From Hawksworthiomyces lignivorus (Eukaryota; Ascomycota; Sordariomycetes; Ophiostomatales; Ophiostomataceae), in NCBI GenBank assembly GCA_002917075.1, contig NTMA01000031.1:124001-188000 (forward strand): a stretch of 64,000 bases of DNA. The letters are read 5' to 3'. The position numbers and the translations under genes are program-made. Under the pieces are notes generated by a model that made no database searches, had not been told where the DNA came from, and saw only the letters and a list, made by a program, of their open reading frames with translations. Shown here piece by piece: positions 1-9,333 of the stretch; position 1 is the first letter of the stretch; every line of letters starts with the position of its first letter.

Positions 1-1153
1 GTGCCCGCTCCCGCTTTTTACGCACGTGACGCAACACGGGGAAAGTCGCCGTTCTCCGAACAATATGTCCATGATGCCGTTCAGATGATTTACTTTAGAA
101 AACTATCTGTGACCACTTCGTAAGAGGCATGGATTTTGGTCGTTTGTGAGGGCTATTTGTTGCGTTTTGGGGTGGGGGTGAAGGAGAGTCATTTATGTCG
201 TGCTGTAAGAGCAATTATGGCGACTTGCTGCTAGTTAGTAGACACAAGTGGATGGGCCAGCCGTCTTGGGAGACAACTACGGGCAATTCACCTGTCTTGC
301 ATGGAAACATCAGTGTTCAAGTGTTACAGCTTCCATAACTGTTGTAACCCAGTTAAAAATCCCAAAATATATGTGCATAGAGAGAAATGAGACTCTCACT
401 TGGGTCTGCAGAGTTCCAGGGTAGAGTGTCCGGCCGATGAAGCGTGCCTCATACGGTTCGACGATCCGTACACCCTGAAAACTGGTTTGGTGCAGCAACA
501 CAAGAAAACAAAAGGCACCATGATGTAGAGGGAGAATTGTGCGACTGTTGTTGTTCACTGACAGCACAATCTTGTCATATGTATAGCTTTGAATTGTCAA
601 CCATATGGGAAAGATATGCCGCTATATCCATTACATGATAGCAATTGCACTAAGGTTGTGCTAATACACTACCCTCAGCCAAGCGTCTCCGCTCTCGGGA
701 CAAAGCAAGATACGAGACATGTCTGGCAGACCACCATGTGGTCGACCCGGCTATTGGGTAATAGGAGGCAGACATCCTAAGAGAGGTACAACCGCAGTTG
801 AGAAACAGAACTAATACCGGCTTCCTTGATCAGTGGGGTAGCATTTTGGAGTAGTTGGAGGGGATACCAGAGGGACGAAAGGGAGCACCCTCCAGACTAA
901 GAGCGTTGGAAAAGATAAAGAGCTTGCGACATCCTGCCGCCCGCTGTGTTTGTCATTTCCGTCTTCTCGACTTCTCTCTATTTGTCTGGTTTTGGCGCCC
1001 ATTGATTTGCCTTTGCTTCATTGCAATACAGACTGTTAAAACGGATTATTGTAGTGCTTTCGCAACCCCACTGCTGCAGCCGCCGTCACTTACAACAATC
1101 TCCCGTAGTCTTACACCTCGTGTTATTGCGCTCCTTTTGGCAATCTCTCCAAC
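1..1153. other. Intergenic: upstream region of the GGT-like gene
   Basis: No coding region is recognisable; the short ORFs on both strands have no coding character and no family match that I know. A GCACGTGAC motif (Cbf1-type E-box) lies at 22-30. The last 150 bases before the gene at 1154 are pyrimidine-rich, as is usual for fungal leaders. Confidence 0.5.
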
Positions 1154-3130
1154 ATGCCGCGCGAAACGTCCTCCGTCTTTCCGCCCACGTCGGATGTCTT
1201 CCAGAAGTTTCCCAGCCGGCGCAGTGTCGTGCACAGCACGCGCGGCATGGTGTCCTGCTCGCAGCCCCTGGCGGCCAAGTGCGGCATCGACATTCTGCAA
1301 GCCGGCGGCAACGCGGCGGACGCTGCCGTCGCAGTTGGTGCGCTCTTCCTTCTTTTTCTCAGAGTCTCTCTCGTCTCTTCTTCTTTCCCGTTGTTAATTT
1401 TTTTTCTGAGCAGCCGCCGGCCTGAACATGACCGAGCCGTGCTCGACAGGCATCGGCGGCGACATGTTCTGCCTGTTCTACGACGCCAAGACGGGCAAGG
1501 TGTCTGCGCTGAACGGCTCCGGCCGCTCCAGCCACAACACCACGCTCGATCTGCTGCGCTCTGACCTCGGCCTGCCCCCGTCGCCCGCGACGAACGGCCG
1601 CATACCGATGGACAGCCCCCACGCCGTGACGGTGCCAGGCGCGGCGGCCGGCTGGGTCGACACGGTGGAGCGCTTCGGCAGCGGCAAGCTGACCATGAGC
1701 CAGATCCTGGCGCCGGCCATTGCGCTGGGCGAGCAGGGCTACCCGGTGTCCGAGCTGACGGCGACATTTGTGAGTTTTTCTACATACATAAAACATGTTC
1801 TTTTTGGCTCCCTTGGAAAATGAGTCTGACTTGTTGCTTCTTTCCCGACATGTAGTGGCAGCGCTCCGAGCCGCTGCTGCGGGCGGCGTCGCCCAACTTT
1901 GCCGAGTGGCTCAAGAAGGACCCGGCGGCGTCGCCGGACGGCTACCGGGCGCCGCGGGCGGGCGAGATCATGCGCAACCTGACGCTGGCCAAGACGTTCC
2001 GGGCGCTGGCGGAGGAGGGCAAGAAGGGGTTCTACGCGGGGCGGGTGGCGGAGGCGATCGTGGAGGTGGTGCAGGCGCGCGGGGGGCACCTGGACCTGGA
2101 GGACCTGGCGCACCACCTGGCGACGGGGTCGGAGCCGGTGGCGCCCATCTCGCTGAAGCTGGGCGGGGCGGCGGACGGCGTCGAGGTGTGGGAGCACCCG
2201 CCGAACGGGCAGGGCATCGTGGCGCTGATGGCGCTGGGCATCATCCAGGAGCTGCAGGCGCAGGGCGTGGTGCCGGCGTTCGGGCCGGCCGAGTTCAACT
2301 CGACGGCGTACCTGCACGTGGTGATCGAGGCGCTGCGCATCGCGTTTGCCGACGCCAACTGGTTCGTGACGGACCCCAACGAGGTGCCCGTCCCCGCGGC
2401 CGGCCTGCTGTCCAAGGCGTACCTGGCGGAGCGGGCCAAGCTGTTCGACCCGGCGCGGGCGACGCGCGGCGTGGCGCACGGCGAGCCCGGCGGGCCCCCG
2501 TTTCCCTCGCCGGCGCTGCAGAGCAGCGACACTGTATACTTTGCGGTGGCGGACGCCCAGGGGAACGCCATCTCGTTTATCAACTCCAACTACGGCGGCT
2601 TCGGCACCAGCATCATCCCGCGCGGCTGCGGCTTCACGCTGCAGAACCGCGGCGCCAACTTCAGCCTCGACGCGCGCCACCCCAACGTGGCCGCCCCCCG
2701 CAAGCGGCCCTACCACACCATCATCCCCGGCCTCGCCACCAACCAGGCCGACGGCTCGCTGTACGCCGTCTTCGGCGTCATGGGCGGCTTCATGCAGCCC
2801 CAGGGCCACGTCCAGACGCTGCTCGGCCAGCTCGTCGCCGGCCTCAACCCCCAGCAGGCCCTCGACGCCCCCCGCATCTGCATCGGCTCCGGCATGCCCA
2901 GCGATGGCGACGTCTTCGGGCCCTCCGTCTCCGTCGAGGAGGGTATCACCCCCGAGACCGTCGAGGGCCTGCGCAAGCTCGGCCACGACGTCATCGTCGT
3001 CTCCGGCAAGCAGCGCGCCCTCTTCGGCCGCGGCCAGATCATCCGCTTCACCAAGGACCCCGTCGAGGACATCACCGTGTGGTCGGCCGGCAGCGACCAG
3101 CGCGGCGACGGCGCGGCGTATCCGCTGTGA
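1154..3130 (+). CDS. Gamma-glutamyltransferase-like Ntn hydrolase
   Basis: Exons 1154-1337, 1414-1769 and 1856-3130 give 604 residues. The introns are 76 and 86 nt (GTGCGC..CAG and GTGAGT..TAG). The family consists of autoprocessing N-terminal nucleophile hydrolases that transfer or hydrolyse gamma-glutamyl groups, as in glutathione. Visible hallmarks are GGNAADAAVA near residue 55, MTEPCSTGIGGD near residue 66, and the processing site SSDTVYF, where Thr406 should become the nucleophile. This is followed by NAISFINSNYGGFG and, near the end, GGFMQPQGHVQTL. The short loop regions and the FINSNYGGFGT block resemble the bacterial YwrD/acylase-like branch more than classical eukaryotic GGT. I see no signal peptide or N-terminal membrane anchor, so a cytosolic location is likely (inference). 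The gene ends tail-to-tail with the glutaredoxin gene, 264 bp apart. Confidence 0.88.
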
Positions 3131-3394
3131 GCGATTGAGAGACGCAAAAAAAAGAGCGAGGACAAACATGAAACAAAAATATATCAAAAAAAAAAAATCA
3201 AAAGCCATGTGATATGAGAGATGGGTATTCTTTTTTGTCTGCCACGTACATCTTATATAACTCATAAAGAACGTATTGGCTGTCTATTTCCAAAATTCCC
3301 AGAGCCGCATGAAATTCCGAAAAGTGAAGGTCATCATAGTATAATACAATCAGGTTCTCGTAAGGGCTGCCTTGTCTTTTCACATTACACACTT

Positions 3395-4142
3395 TTACTC
3401 CTTCTTCGTCTCTGCCGCCTCGCCCTCGCTGTCACCCGCGGCAATCAGCACCTTCTTCTCTTCAAATAGCTTCGCCAGATCGCCGTTCTGGTGCATCGAA
3501 ATCAGGATATCAGTACCGCCAATAAACTCCTTGTCCACATACAGCTGGGGAATTGTCGGCCAGTCAGAGTACTCCTTGATGCCTGTTGAAGGAGAGAGCA
3601 GAAAAATCGAGTTAGACAACACTGAATGTAGACAGCGGCAGCAGAGACTGTACTGAGAGAGACTTACCTGCGCGCAGCTCGGGGTCTTCCAGAACGTTAA
3701 AGGCAGAGAACTTTTCCGGGTCGACGCCCTGCAGGCCCAGAACCTGGATAGCCGCCCGCGAGTAGCCGCACTGCGGTAGCTCGGGCGTTCCCTTCATGAA
3801 AAGCACGACTGGCGCGGAGGCGACGGCGCGGTCGATCGCCTCGCGGGTCTGGTCTGAGATGAGGCGGCGCTGCTGCTGGGTAAGAGAAAAGCCAGAGCGA
3901 GACGCACGGGCATGCACCGCAAGCGGCTGCGCCCTCCTCCCTGCTGCTGCTATGCGAGCAGAGGCGACAGCAGTCGAGAAGAATGAGGCAGAAGAGACAG
4001 GGCGGGCGGCGGCGGCAACGGTTGTCGCTGGCCGGCTTGCCGGGCGCAGGAGCTGCTGTTGGACCATAAAGTCAGCATAAGTGGTGGGATGCGCAGGTGA
4101 CCTTGCTTGGACACATACCCTTGTGACTGATCGCGAGAGCAT
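3395..4142 (-). CDS. GRX5: Mitochondrial monothiol glutaredoxin (Grx5)
   Basis: Exons on the minus strand are 4142-4119, 4055-3668 and 3582-3395, giving 199 residues if the first intron is removed. Grx5-type proteins carry Fe-S clusters between the mitochondrial scaffold and its targets. The N-terminus is rich in Arg, Ala and Ser without acids ([18 protein letters not shown]), a good mitochondrial presequence. The glutaredoxin fold follows, with [48 protein letters not shown] and an acidic/Lys tail. The active site reads Cys-Gly-Tyr-Ser instead of the usual CGFS. The first intron (4118-4056, GTATGT..CAG, CTGAC branch) is 63 nt and stop-free, so retention would add 21 residues without a frameshift. 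The gene is divergent from the SDH assembly factor gene at 4669. Confidence 0.92.
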
Positions 4143-4668
4143 ATTGTCTATTTCTGTGTATATTGCTGCTTGGGAAAGTTAAAGCAAAAGCACAGAGTTG
4201 AAACCGGATTTGTCAATTCGAACCAATTTTTAATCGTTTTCGCGATTATTCTATCGAAGAGCGTATAAAATACTAAAAGCTAAGCGGCCATTGGCTGAGG
4301 GGTTCACTATAACGGGATGATGTAATACTAAATGCGCTGCGACCACGGTCCTTTAGTGGCGCCACAGAAGAGTTTCGCTTTCAATACAGCTGCCATTTCA
4401 GTGGTTAGCTCTTTGTACAGTGCCCATACTGTGGACGAAGCTCTTCCGGATGCTTTCAGAAGCTTTTTTATCCAACCTCACCCGAACTTTGATACTATCC
4501 AGCTGATCGCCGAACTTGCCTCTCTATAGGCTTTAACTTTGCCGAATTAGCTTGTTTTACTATCTGTCCATGCTTCGTTCTTAGCTTTGTATTGACTGGG
4601 GTGATCTGATCTTTTTCTTATATCCTATATCCTTGTTCCTCGCTTCTTCCCTCTCATCTTCGCCCACA
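4143..4668. promoter_or_regulatory. Divergent promoter between Grx5 and SDHAF3 genes
   Basis: These 526 bp separate two start codons on opposite strands. An inverted CCAAT box (ATTGG at 4290-4294, inside GGCCATTGGCTG) and a TATA-like TATAAAA near 4264 sit close to the middle. A 65-codon ORF at 4332-4529 has no recognisable character and I do not call it a gene. CCAAT boxes bind the HAP complex, which in fungi controls respiratory and iron-dependent genes; the link here is inference. Confidence 0.5.
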
Positions 4669-5240
4669 ATGCGGGCTGCAGCTCGGCTGCTCGCTTCGGC
4701 CGCCACGCCAAAGAGCGGCCTGCGCCCGCCGCCCATGGCCGTACTGCCACCAATTCCTCTATACCGGCGCCTTCTGCGGGCACACCGCAAGTTCTTGCCA
4801 CCAGATATGCGCATGCTGGGCGACGAATACATCAAGGCCGAATTCCGGGCGCACAGGGGCGTGGACAACCCAGCTCATCTAGTAAGGACCGGAATATTTT
4901 GAAAAAGCGCTGTAGTCCGACAAGAGCAGCAGTCTCGTTCCATCTTGCTCTTTGGCTAATTCGAAATAGATTGGCTTCCTCACGGAGTGGCAGTTATATG
5001 CACAAAAAATCGAAGGCGATTCCTGGGTGGGCGAGAAGCTGGATCCCGTGAAAGTAGCCAAGATGAACGGTAAGCCCTTCCTGCCGGGGTCTAGAAAGTT
5101 AGATTTATTATTTAAAGCCTCTCGTCTACTCAACTAACATTAAAAAAGACCAACAAGTCGGCCAACTGTATGAGCTGATGATGGCAATAAAGAGACATAG
5201 AGACGGGCAAGATCCAGATGATGAGCAGAACTCGGTGTAG
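4669..5240 (+). CDS. Succinate dehydrogenase assembly factor 3 (LYR/ACN9 family)
   Basis: Exons 4669-4881, 4970-5069 and 5149-5240 give a protein of about 134 residues. SDHAF3/Acn9 proteins are small mitochondrial matrix factors that protect the iron-sulfur subunit Sdh2 during complex II assembly. The sequence shows a short basic presequence ([12 protein letters not shown]), then [19 protein letters not shown] with the LYR tripeptide, [13 protein letters not shown], and across the first intron [15 protein letters not shown], all typical of the family. The introns are GTAAGG..TAG (88 nt) and GTAAGC..AAG (79 nt, CTAAC branch). The ATG at 4669 is the first ATG in frame; the reading frame is open a little further upstream but without an ATG. 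It is paired head-to-head with Grx5. Confidence 0.92.
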
Positions 5241-5524
5241 AGAAGACTGTTCTTCCCCAAATTCAGAATCATAGACAAAATGGTTTTACTCAAGCAAAAA
5301 GTAGTTATAAGTGTAAGATACATTATTGCAAAGGCCGCAACTGGCAAGACTTATTCATATTCTATAGTTGTGTAACAAGTCTGAAAACTCGGCCTACTCT
5401 GCAGGTGTGTGATGAGTATAAAACTCGGCGTAAGAGTAGCTATTAATGTATTATAATAATTTTTTTTTGTTGCTTTTGCAAAACGCTCATACTACTGCGT
5501 TTGCTAAAGGTGCCGCAGGCCATA
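5241..5524. other. Intergenic, AT-rich
   Basis: This is the 3' flank of the SDH assembly factor gene. It holds poly-A/T runs and nothing I can call. Confidence 0.4.
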
Positions 5525-5760
5525 TTGTCTGAAAGCATCCCTCCACCGCATGCCAAAACACCGAGACTCCCCTCTGCGACTACACTGTAGCAAGAGGAGA
5601 CGCCGAGCACGTGCTGCTATACTGTGCCAGCTCCACCAGAAAATCCCCGGGGTGGCCACAGACTCCGGCTGACCTGAACCACCGACTGAATACGGAAGGG
5701 CCCCTGGCCCGACCCATCCTCCGGTGGCTCAAACGGAACGGGCGTATACCAGACTGTTGA
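5525..5760 (+). mobile_element. Relic of a non-LTR retrotransposon (reverse transcriptase C-terminus)
   Basis: In one plus frame the sequence reads ACQNTETPLCDYT, then GDAEHVLLYC about six residues later, then LARPILRWLKRNGRIPDC before a stop at 5758-5760. A Cys pair, followed by (E/D)xxxHxLLxC and a final Leu/Arg-rich helix ending in TGRIPxF-like residues, is the usual C-terminus of fungal Tad-type ORF2 proteins. Only about 80 codons remain and no start, reverse transcriptase core or poly-A tail is recognisable, so this is a fragment. It lies just beyond the 3' end of the helicase gene. Confidence 0.5.
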
Positions 5761-5885
5761 TTAGCAGCCCAGCTGGAAGGGGATATGCCACCAGCGCAGG
5801 ATGCAGGCCACAATTGCTAACGAAATAACGGTGGGTTTTGCCCCAGAGGGTTCCATCTAGAGTAGACGTAAATAGTCAGGATTGG

Positions 5886-8477
5886 CTAAGAAGTACGATT
5901 AAACTCTGCCAAGGATGCCTCGTCCAACCAGCCAGACAGGGCCTCGTCGATCCAGGTGGCTTCGATCGCGCTGACGAGCTTTGCATAGTTCCTCTGCGTG
6001 AAAATCTGCTCCATAAACATGATGGCTTCTCTCTTCTGTCCGTGCAGCACGCTGGACGGGTGGATCGCGACCGTCTGCTTAGACCGCGTCGTCGCATAGC
6101 TCCCGTCGGGGGCCAGCACCGCCGTCCGGAGCGCGAACCCGCGCAGGAAGCACCGCAGGACCATATTGGCCCGATCCGGCTGCAGGGGAAGGAACTCTTG
6201 GGGGCCCCAGGAATTAGGCACGTCGCTTTCGTCGAGCAGCTTTTCCTTGATGCAGATGCTGCGCAGCTGCCGGCGGATGTTGAAGGCCTGCCGCATGTTG
6301 CGGAGGCTGATGCGCCGCTTCTTGCACCACTCCCTCCAGTGCTTCTCTTTCTCGGCGCACATGCGCTGCAGCGTCGTCAGATACGTCAGCAGGTCGCCTT
6401 CCCGCCGGTGCAGCTCCGCCCGGAACACCTCGACTTCCTCCTCGACTTCCTCTGATTCGAGCCGCTGGAAGATCTCGCCGCCTGCCGTCAGACACGAGAT
6501 GATGTCAATCACCTCGACCGCGCAGCCCGCCTCAACTGCGGCCAGCAGCGTGCGGCCGAAGGCTGCCGACACGGGTAGCCGCGCCATGATCCTCCCATCT
6601 TCGGTGATGTCGCCATTGTCGTCCAGCGCCCCCAGATCGTGCAGGCGGATCAGCCCGCGCTCTAGTAATAATTTGTCGGGTGCGTCCATCAGCGGAAACG
6701 TAAAGACGTTATCGATGCCGCGCGCCTTCATGGTCAGCACGGCGGCCATGATGTCTGTCCGCAGCATCTCGGGCAGGTCCACCGCCTCGAGGACGTTCTC
6801 GTACGAGTCCTGCGTGTACAGCCGGAAACACTTGCCAGGGGCCTCACGGCCTGCACGACCCGCGCGCTGAATGGCAGATGATTTGGAGATGGGCTTCTTC
6901 AGCAGCGACTCCAGCCCCAGGCTGGGCCGCCACTGCTTTACTTTGGCCTTTCCGTTGTCCACCACGAACCGCACGCCGGAGACGGTCACAGACGTCTCGG
7001 CAATGTTGGTGGCCAAGATCACTTTCCGCGTAAACGGCCGCGTGAGGGGCCGCAGGGCCTTGTCCTGTGCCTCCTTCGGAAGCTGCCCGTACAGGGGGCA
7101 GACTTCAATGTGCGGCACATTGGACGGCAGATTAGCGGCGCCGTCTTCGATGAGGCGCCGAGCGTCTTCGATATCGTCCTGGCCGGTGAGAAAGACCAAG
7201 ATATCGCCGGGAAGGGGCTCCCGGGTGTGGATGTCGAACACGGCCTTGGGTATGGCTTCGCTGAGGTCGGCGACCGGCGCCGGCGTGTGAATGATTTCGA
7301 CAGGGTGTTGGCGGCCGGGGATCTGGACAAAATCGACCTTTAATGGGGAGAGCGGCTGTTCCGGCGACTCGCCGCCGCCTTCCTCGGCCGTGAAAAACTC
7401 GCGGATCTTCTCGACGTCGGCCGTGGCACTCATCACAACGACCTTGAGCGGGCGGCCTTTGCGGCGCATCTTCTCGAGCTGCGGGGCCTCCGCGACGTCT
7501 ATGCTGCCCCTGTTGACCGCGAGAATCTGCCGCAGGAAGCCGAGGAGCAGGTCTACGTCGACGCTGCGCTCGTGTACCTCGTCGACGACGACCGCGCTGT
7601 ACTTGCTGAGGGCCGGGTCGCGGATCATCTCCTGCAGGAGCATGCCCTCGGTCAGAAACTTGACCTTGACGCCGCGCGGCATCTGGTAGTCGAAGCGCAC
7701 CGAGTAGCCCACACGTCCCCGGGCCGTCCAGTTGCCGCTTCCGCCGCCAGGACCGCCGCTGCCGCCGGCAGAAGTCGATAGCGGTGTGCCCATTTCGCGC
7801 GCCACGCGGTGCGCCAGCGAGGTGGCAGCAATGCGCCGCGGCTGGGTGATGGCTATGAGGCCCGTGCACCACGGCTCCGTGTGCAGAAACTGCGGCACCT
7901 GCGTACTCTTTCCAGATCCGGGCTCGCCGGCGAGGACGAGCACGTCGCCCGCGGAGAGTAACGTGCGTATCTCGTTGCGCCACTCCCAGATAGGCAGCGC
8001 CTTCCGGGCTGCAAATAGGGAGGGGTCGCCGGTCATCACATCTCTGCTGCTTTCGTTCCCGTCCGAGCTCTGAATTTTGTCTGCTCGCCTCTTCCTGTTT
8101 CGCGGCGCCCCATCTGCTCCACCGGCGTTTTCTGCTTTCTCTCTTGCAGGGTCGCTCTTGCCTTTCTCAGCTATCTCTTGTGGAGGGTTGTTTTTGCCTT
8201 TCTCAGCTTTATCGTGATTGTCCTTCTTGCCCTTTTGAGACTCATCTTGAAAGCCGCCCTTGACCCTTTCAGATTTGTCGTCATTGTTGCTTTTGCTCTG
8301 GCTCTTGCCTTTCCCAGCTTTATCGTGATCATCCTTCTTGCCCATTTCGGACTCCTGTACAGATTCATCCTTCACAGTACGAGGTGCCTGAGGCTTCACG
8401 AATTCCATCGCGATTTGTAGCAAGTCTAAGCCATCGCCCTTGAGCTTCCTCTTCTTCCCCCTGCGCCAAGTCTCCAT
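5886..8477 (-). CDS. DEAH-box RNA helicase, Dhr2-like
   Basis: A single uninterrupted ORF of 863 residues. All SF2 DEAH motifs are visible: I (GEPGSGKST, near residue 183), Ia (TQPRRIAA), Ib (TEGMLLQE), II (DEVHERS, near residue 298), III (SATAD), IV-V (FLTGQDDIE, ATNIAETSVT) and VI (QRAGRAGR). Winged-helix/ratchet and OB-fold regions follow (SSVLHGQ near the end). The overall length and the SKSSAIQRAGRAGR/ILATNIAETS context point to the Prp22/Dhr2 subgroup. The nucleolar Dhr2 role in small-subunit rRNA processing is my best assignment, but a spliceosomal DEAH paralogue cannot be excluded. Residues 1-140 are lysine-rich low complexity with a near-repeat of GKKD(D/N)HDKA(G/E)KGK. The start is ATG 8477. 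Confidence 0.85.
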   Translation of the reverse strand: METWRRGKKRKLKGDGLDLLQIAMEFVKPQAPRTVKDESVQESEMGKKDDHDKAGKGKSQSKSNNDDKSERVKGGFQDESQKGKKDNHDKAEKGKNNPPQEIAEKGKSDPAREKAENAGGADGAPRNRKRRADKIQSSDGNESSRDVMTGDPSLFAARKALPIWEWRNEIRTLLSAGDVLVLAGEPGSGKSTQVPQFLHTEPWCTGLIAITQPRRIAATSLAHRVAREMGTPLSTSAGGSGGPGGGSGNWTARGRVGYSVRFDYQMPRGVKVKFLTEGMLLQEMIRDPALSKYSAVVVDEVHERSVDVDLLLGFLRQILAVNRGSIDVAEAPQLEKMRRKGRPLKVVVMSATADVEKIREFFTAEEGGGESPEQPLSPLKVDFVQIPGRQHPVEIIHTPAPVADLSEAIPKAVFDIHTREPLPGDILVFLTGQDDIEDARRLIEDGAANLPSNVPHIEVCPLYGQLPKEAQDKALRPLTRPFTRKVILATNIAETSVTVSGVRFVVDNGKAKVKQWRPSLGLESLLKKPISKSSAIQRAGRAGREAPGKCFRLYTQDSYENVLEAVDLPEMLRTDIMAAVLTMKARGIDNVFTFPLMDAPDKLLLERGLIRLHDLGALDDNGDITEDGRIMARLPVSAAFGRTLLAAVEAGCAVEVIDIISCLTAGGEIFQRLESEEVEEEVEVFRAELHRREGDLLTYLTTLQRMCAEKEKHWREWCKKRRISLRNMRQAFNIRRQLRSICIKEKLLDESDVPNSWGPQEFLPLQPDRANMVLRCFLRGFALRTAVLAPDGSYATTRSKQTVAIHPSSVLHGQKREAIMFMEQIFTQRNYAKLVSAIEATWIDEALSGWLDEASLAEFNRTS

Positions 8478-9333
8478 GGTGTAGTGTAGCGTAGCGATTT
8501 TGAAAGTGATATGGCAACTTTGAATGATTCCGCAAAGCTAGCATTCGCCTTCCGTCTTGAGAAAAAAATACGACCCAAATTTGTAACATGTGAGATTAGT
8601 CAGCTCTGTGCACGCCTGAGACGGCCGCTAACAGCGCTAGGCTGCTACTAATATCGATCTACTAGTTACAGTGGCTCTTAAAACAGGTCCGCACTGAATA
8701 CTTCAATCACTCTATACACAAACAGCTCCCAAGTCCTAAGTTGACGATCGATTATATTTGATTGATACCTTGAAAGAGCGCCTCGCCAAACTAAGTAATG
8801 GACAACAAGTAGTAAATAGGATACAGATCCCTACACGGCATCGTACAGGCCTCCATTATACAATAAGAAACCAGAAAAGGACAAATAAAAGACAGCCAGA
8901 CAGGTCCCGTGGCAGACTCCCGTCGGAAAACCCATACATTCTTGCACCTCTGCCAGGAGGCTACTCCTGTCGTATGTCTATGTTCTATACTCTTTGACAC
9001 GCCGGTGAATTAAACACAAAGGGAAAAATATGTGCAATAAAAAGAGACAAAGGAGAAAATGCTATCTGAAGATCATGTTGTACGAGGGAAGTCGCAGTGT
9101 TCCAAAATAGTGCCTGGCGCCATGCAAAACGCGTTGGTGGAAAAAAAATCAACAAAGAAAGAGAAAACGGAAAAGAAAAAAGGACGTTGACAATAATGAG
9201 ATTTTCATGCCGTTTCGGTGTCGTACAATGAGGAAAACCAATCACCCTGTCCACAGAGTAAGGGCGGATTGAAAAGAAGACGAGAGCAGGTGGCGGGGGG
9301 CGGGTGGGTTTAAAAGGACGAAAAATTAAGGGA
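8478..9333. other. Intergenic region
   Basis: This separates the start of the helicase gene from the 3' end of the vezatin-like gene; both are on the minus strand. It should contain the helicase promoter and the neighbour's 3' UTR. No ORF has coding character and no structured RNA was recognised. Confidence 0.4.

Noticed and set aside
1739..3265. 508-codon minus ORF and 447-codon plus ORF over the GGT-like gene
   Set aside because: Shadow frames of a GC-rich exon; His/Arg/Gly/Ala-rich with no domain, while the true frame has family motifs.
4332..4529. 65-codon ORF between Grx5 and SDHAF3
   Set aside because: No conserved features; it lies in the divergent promoter.
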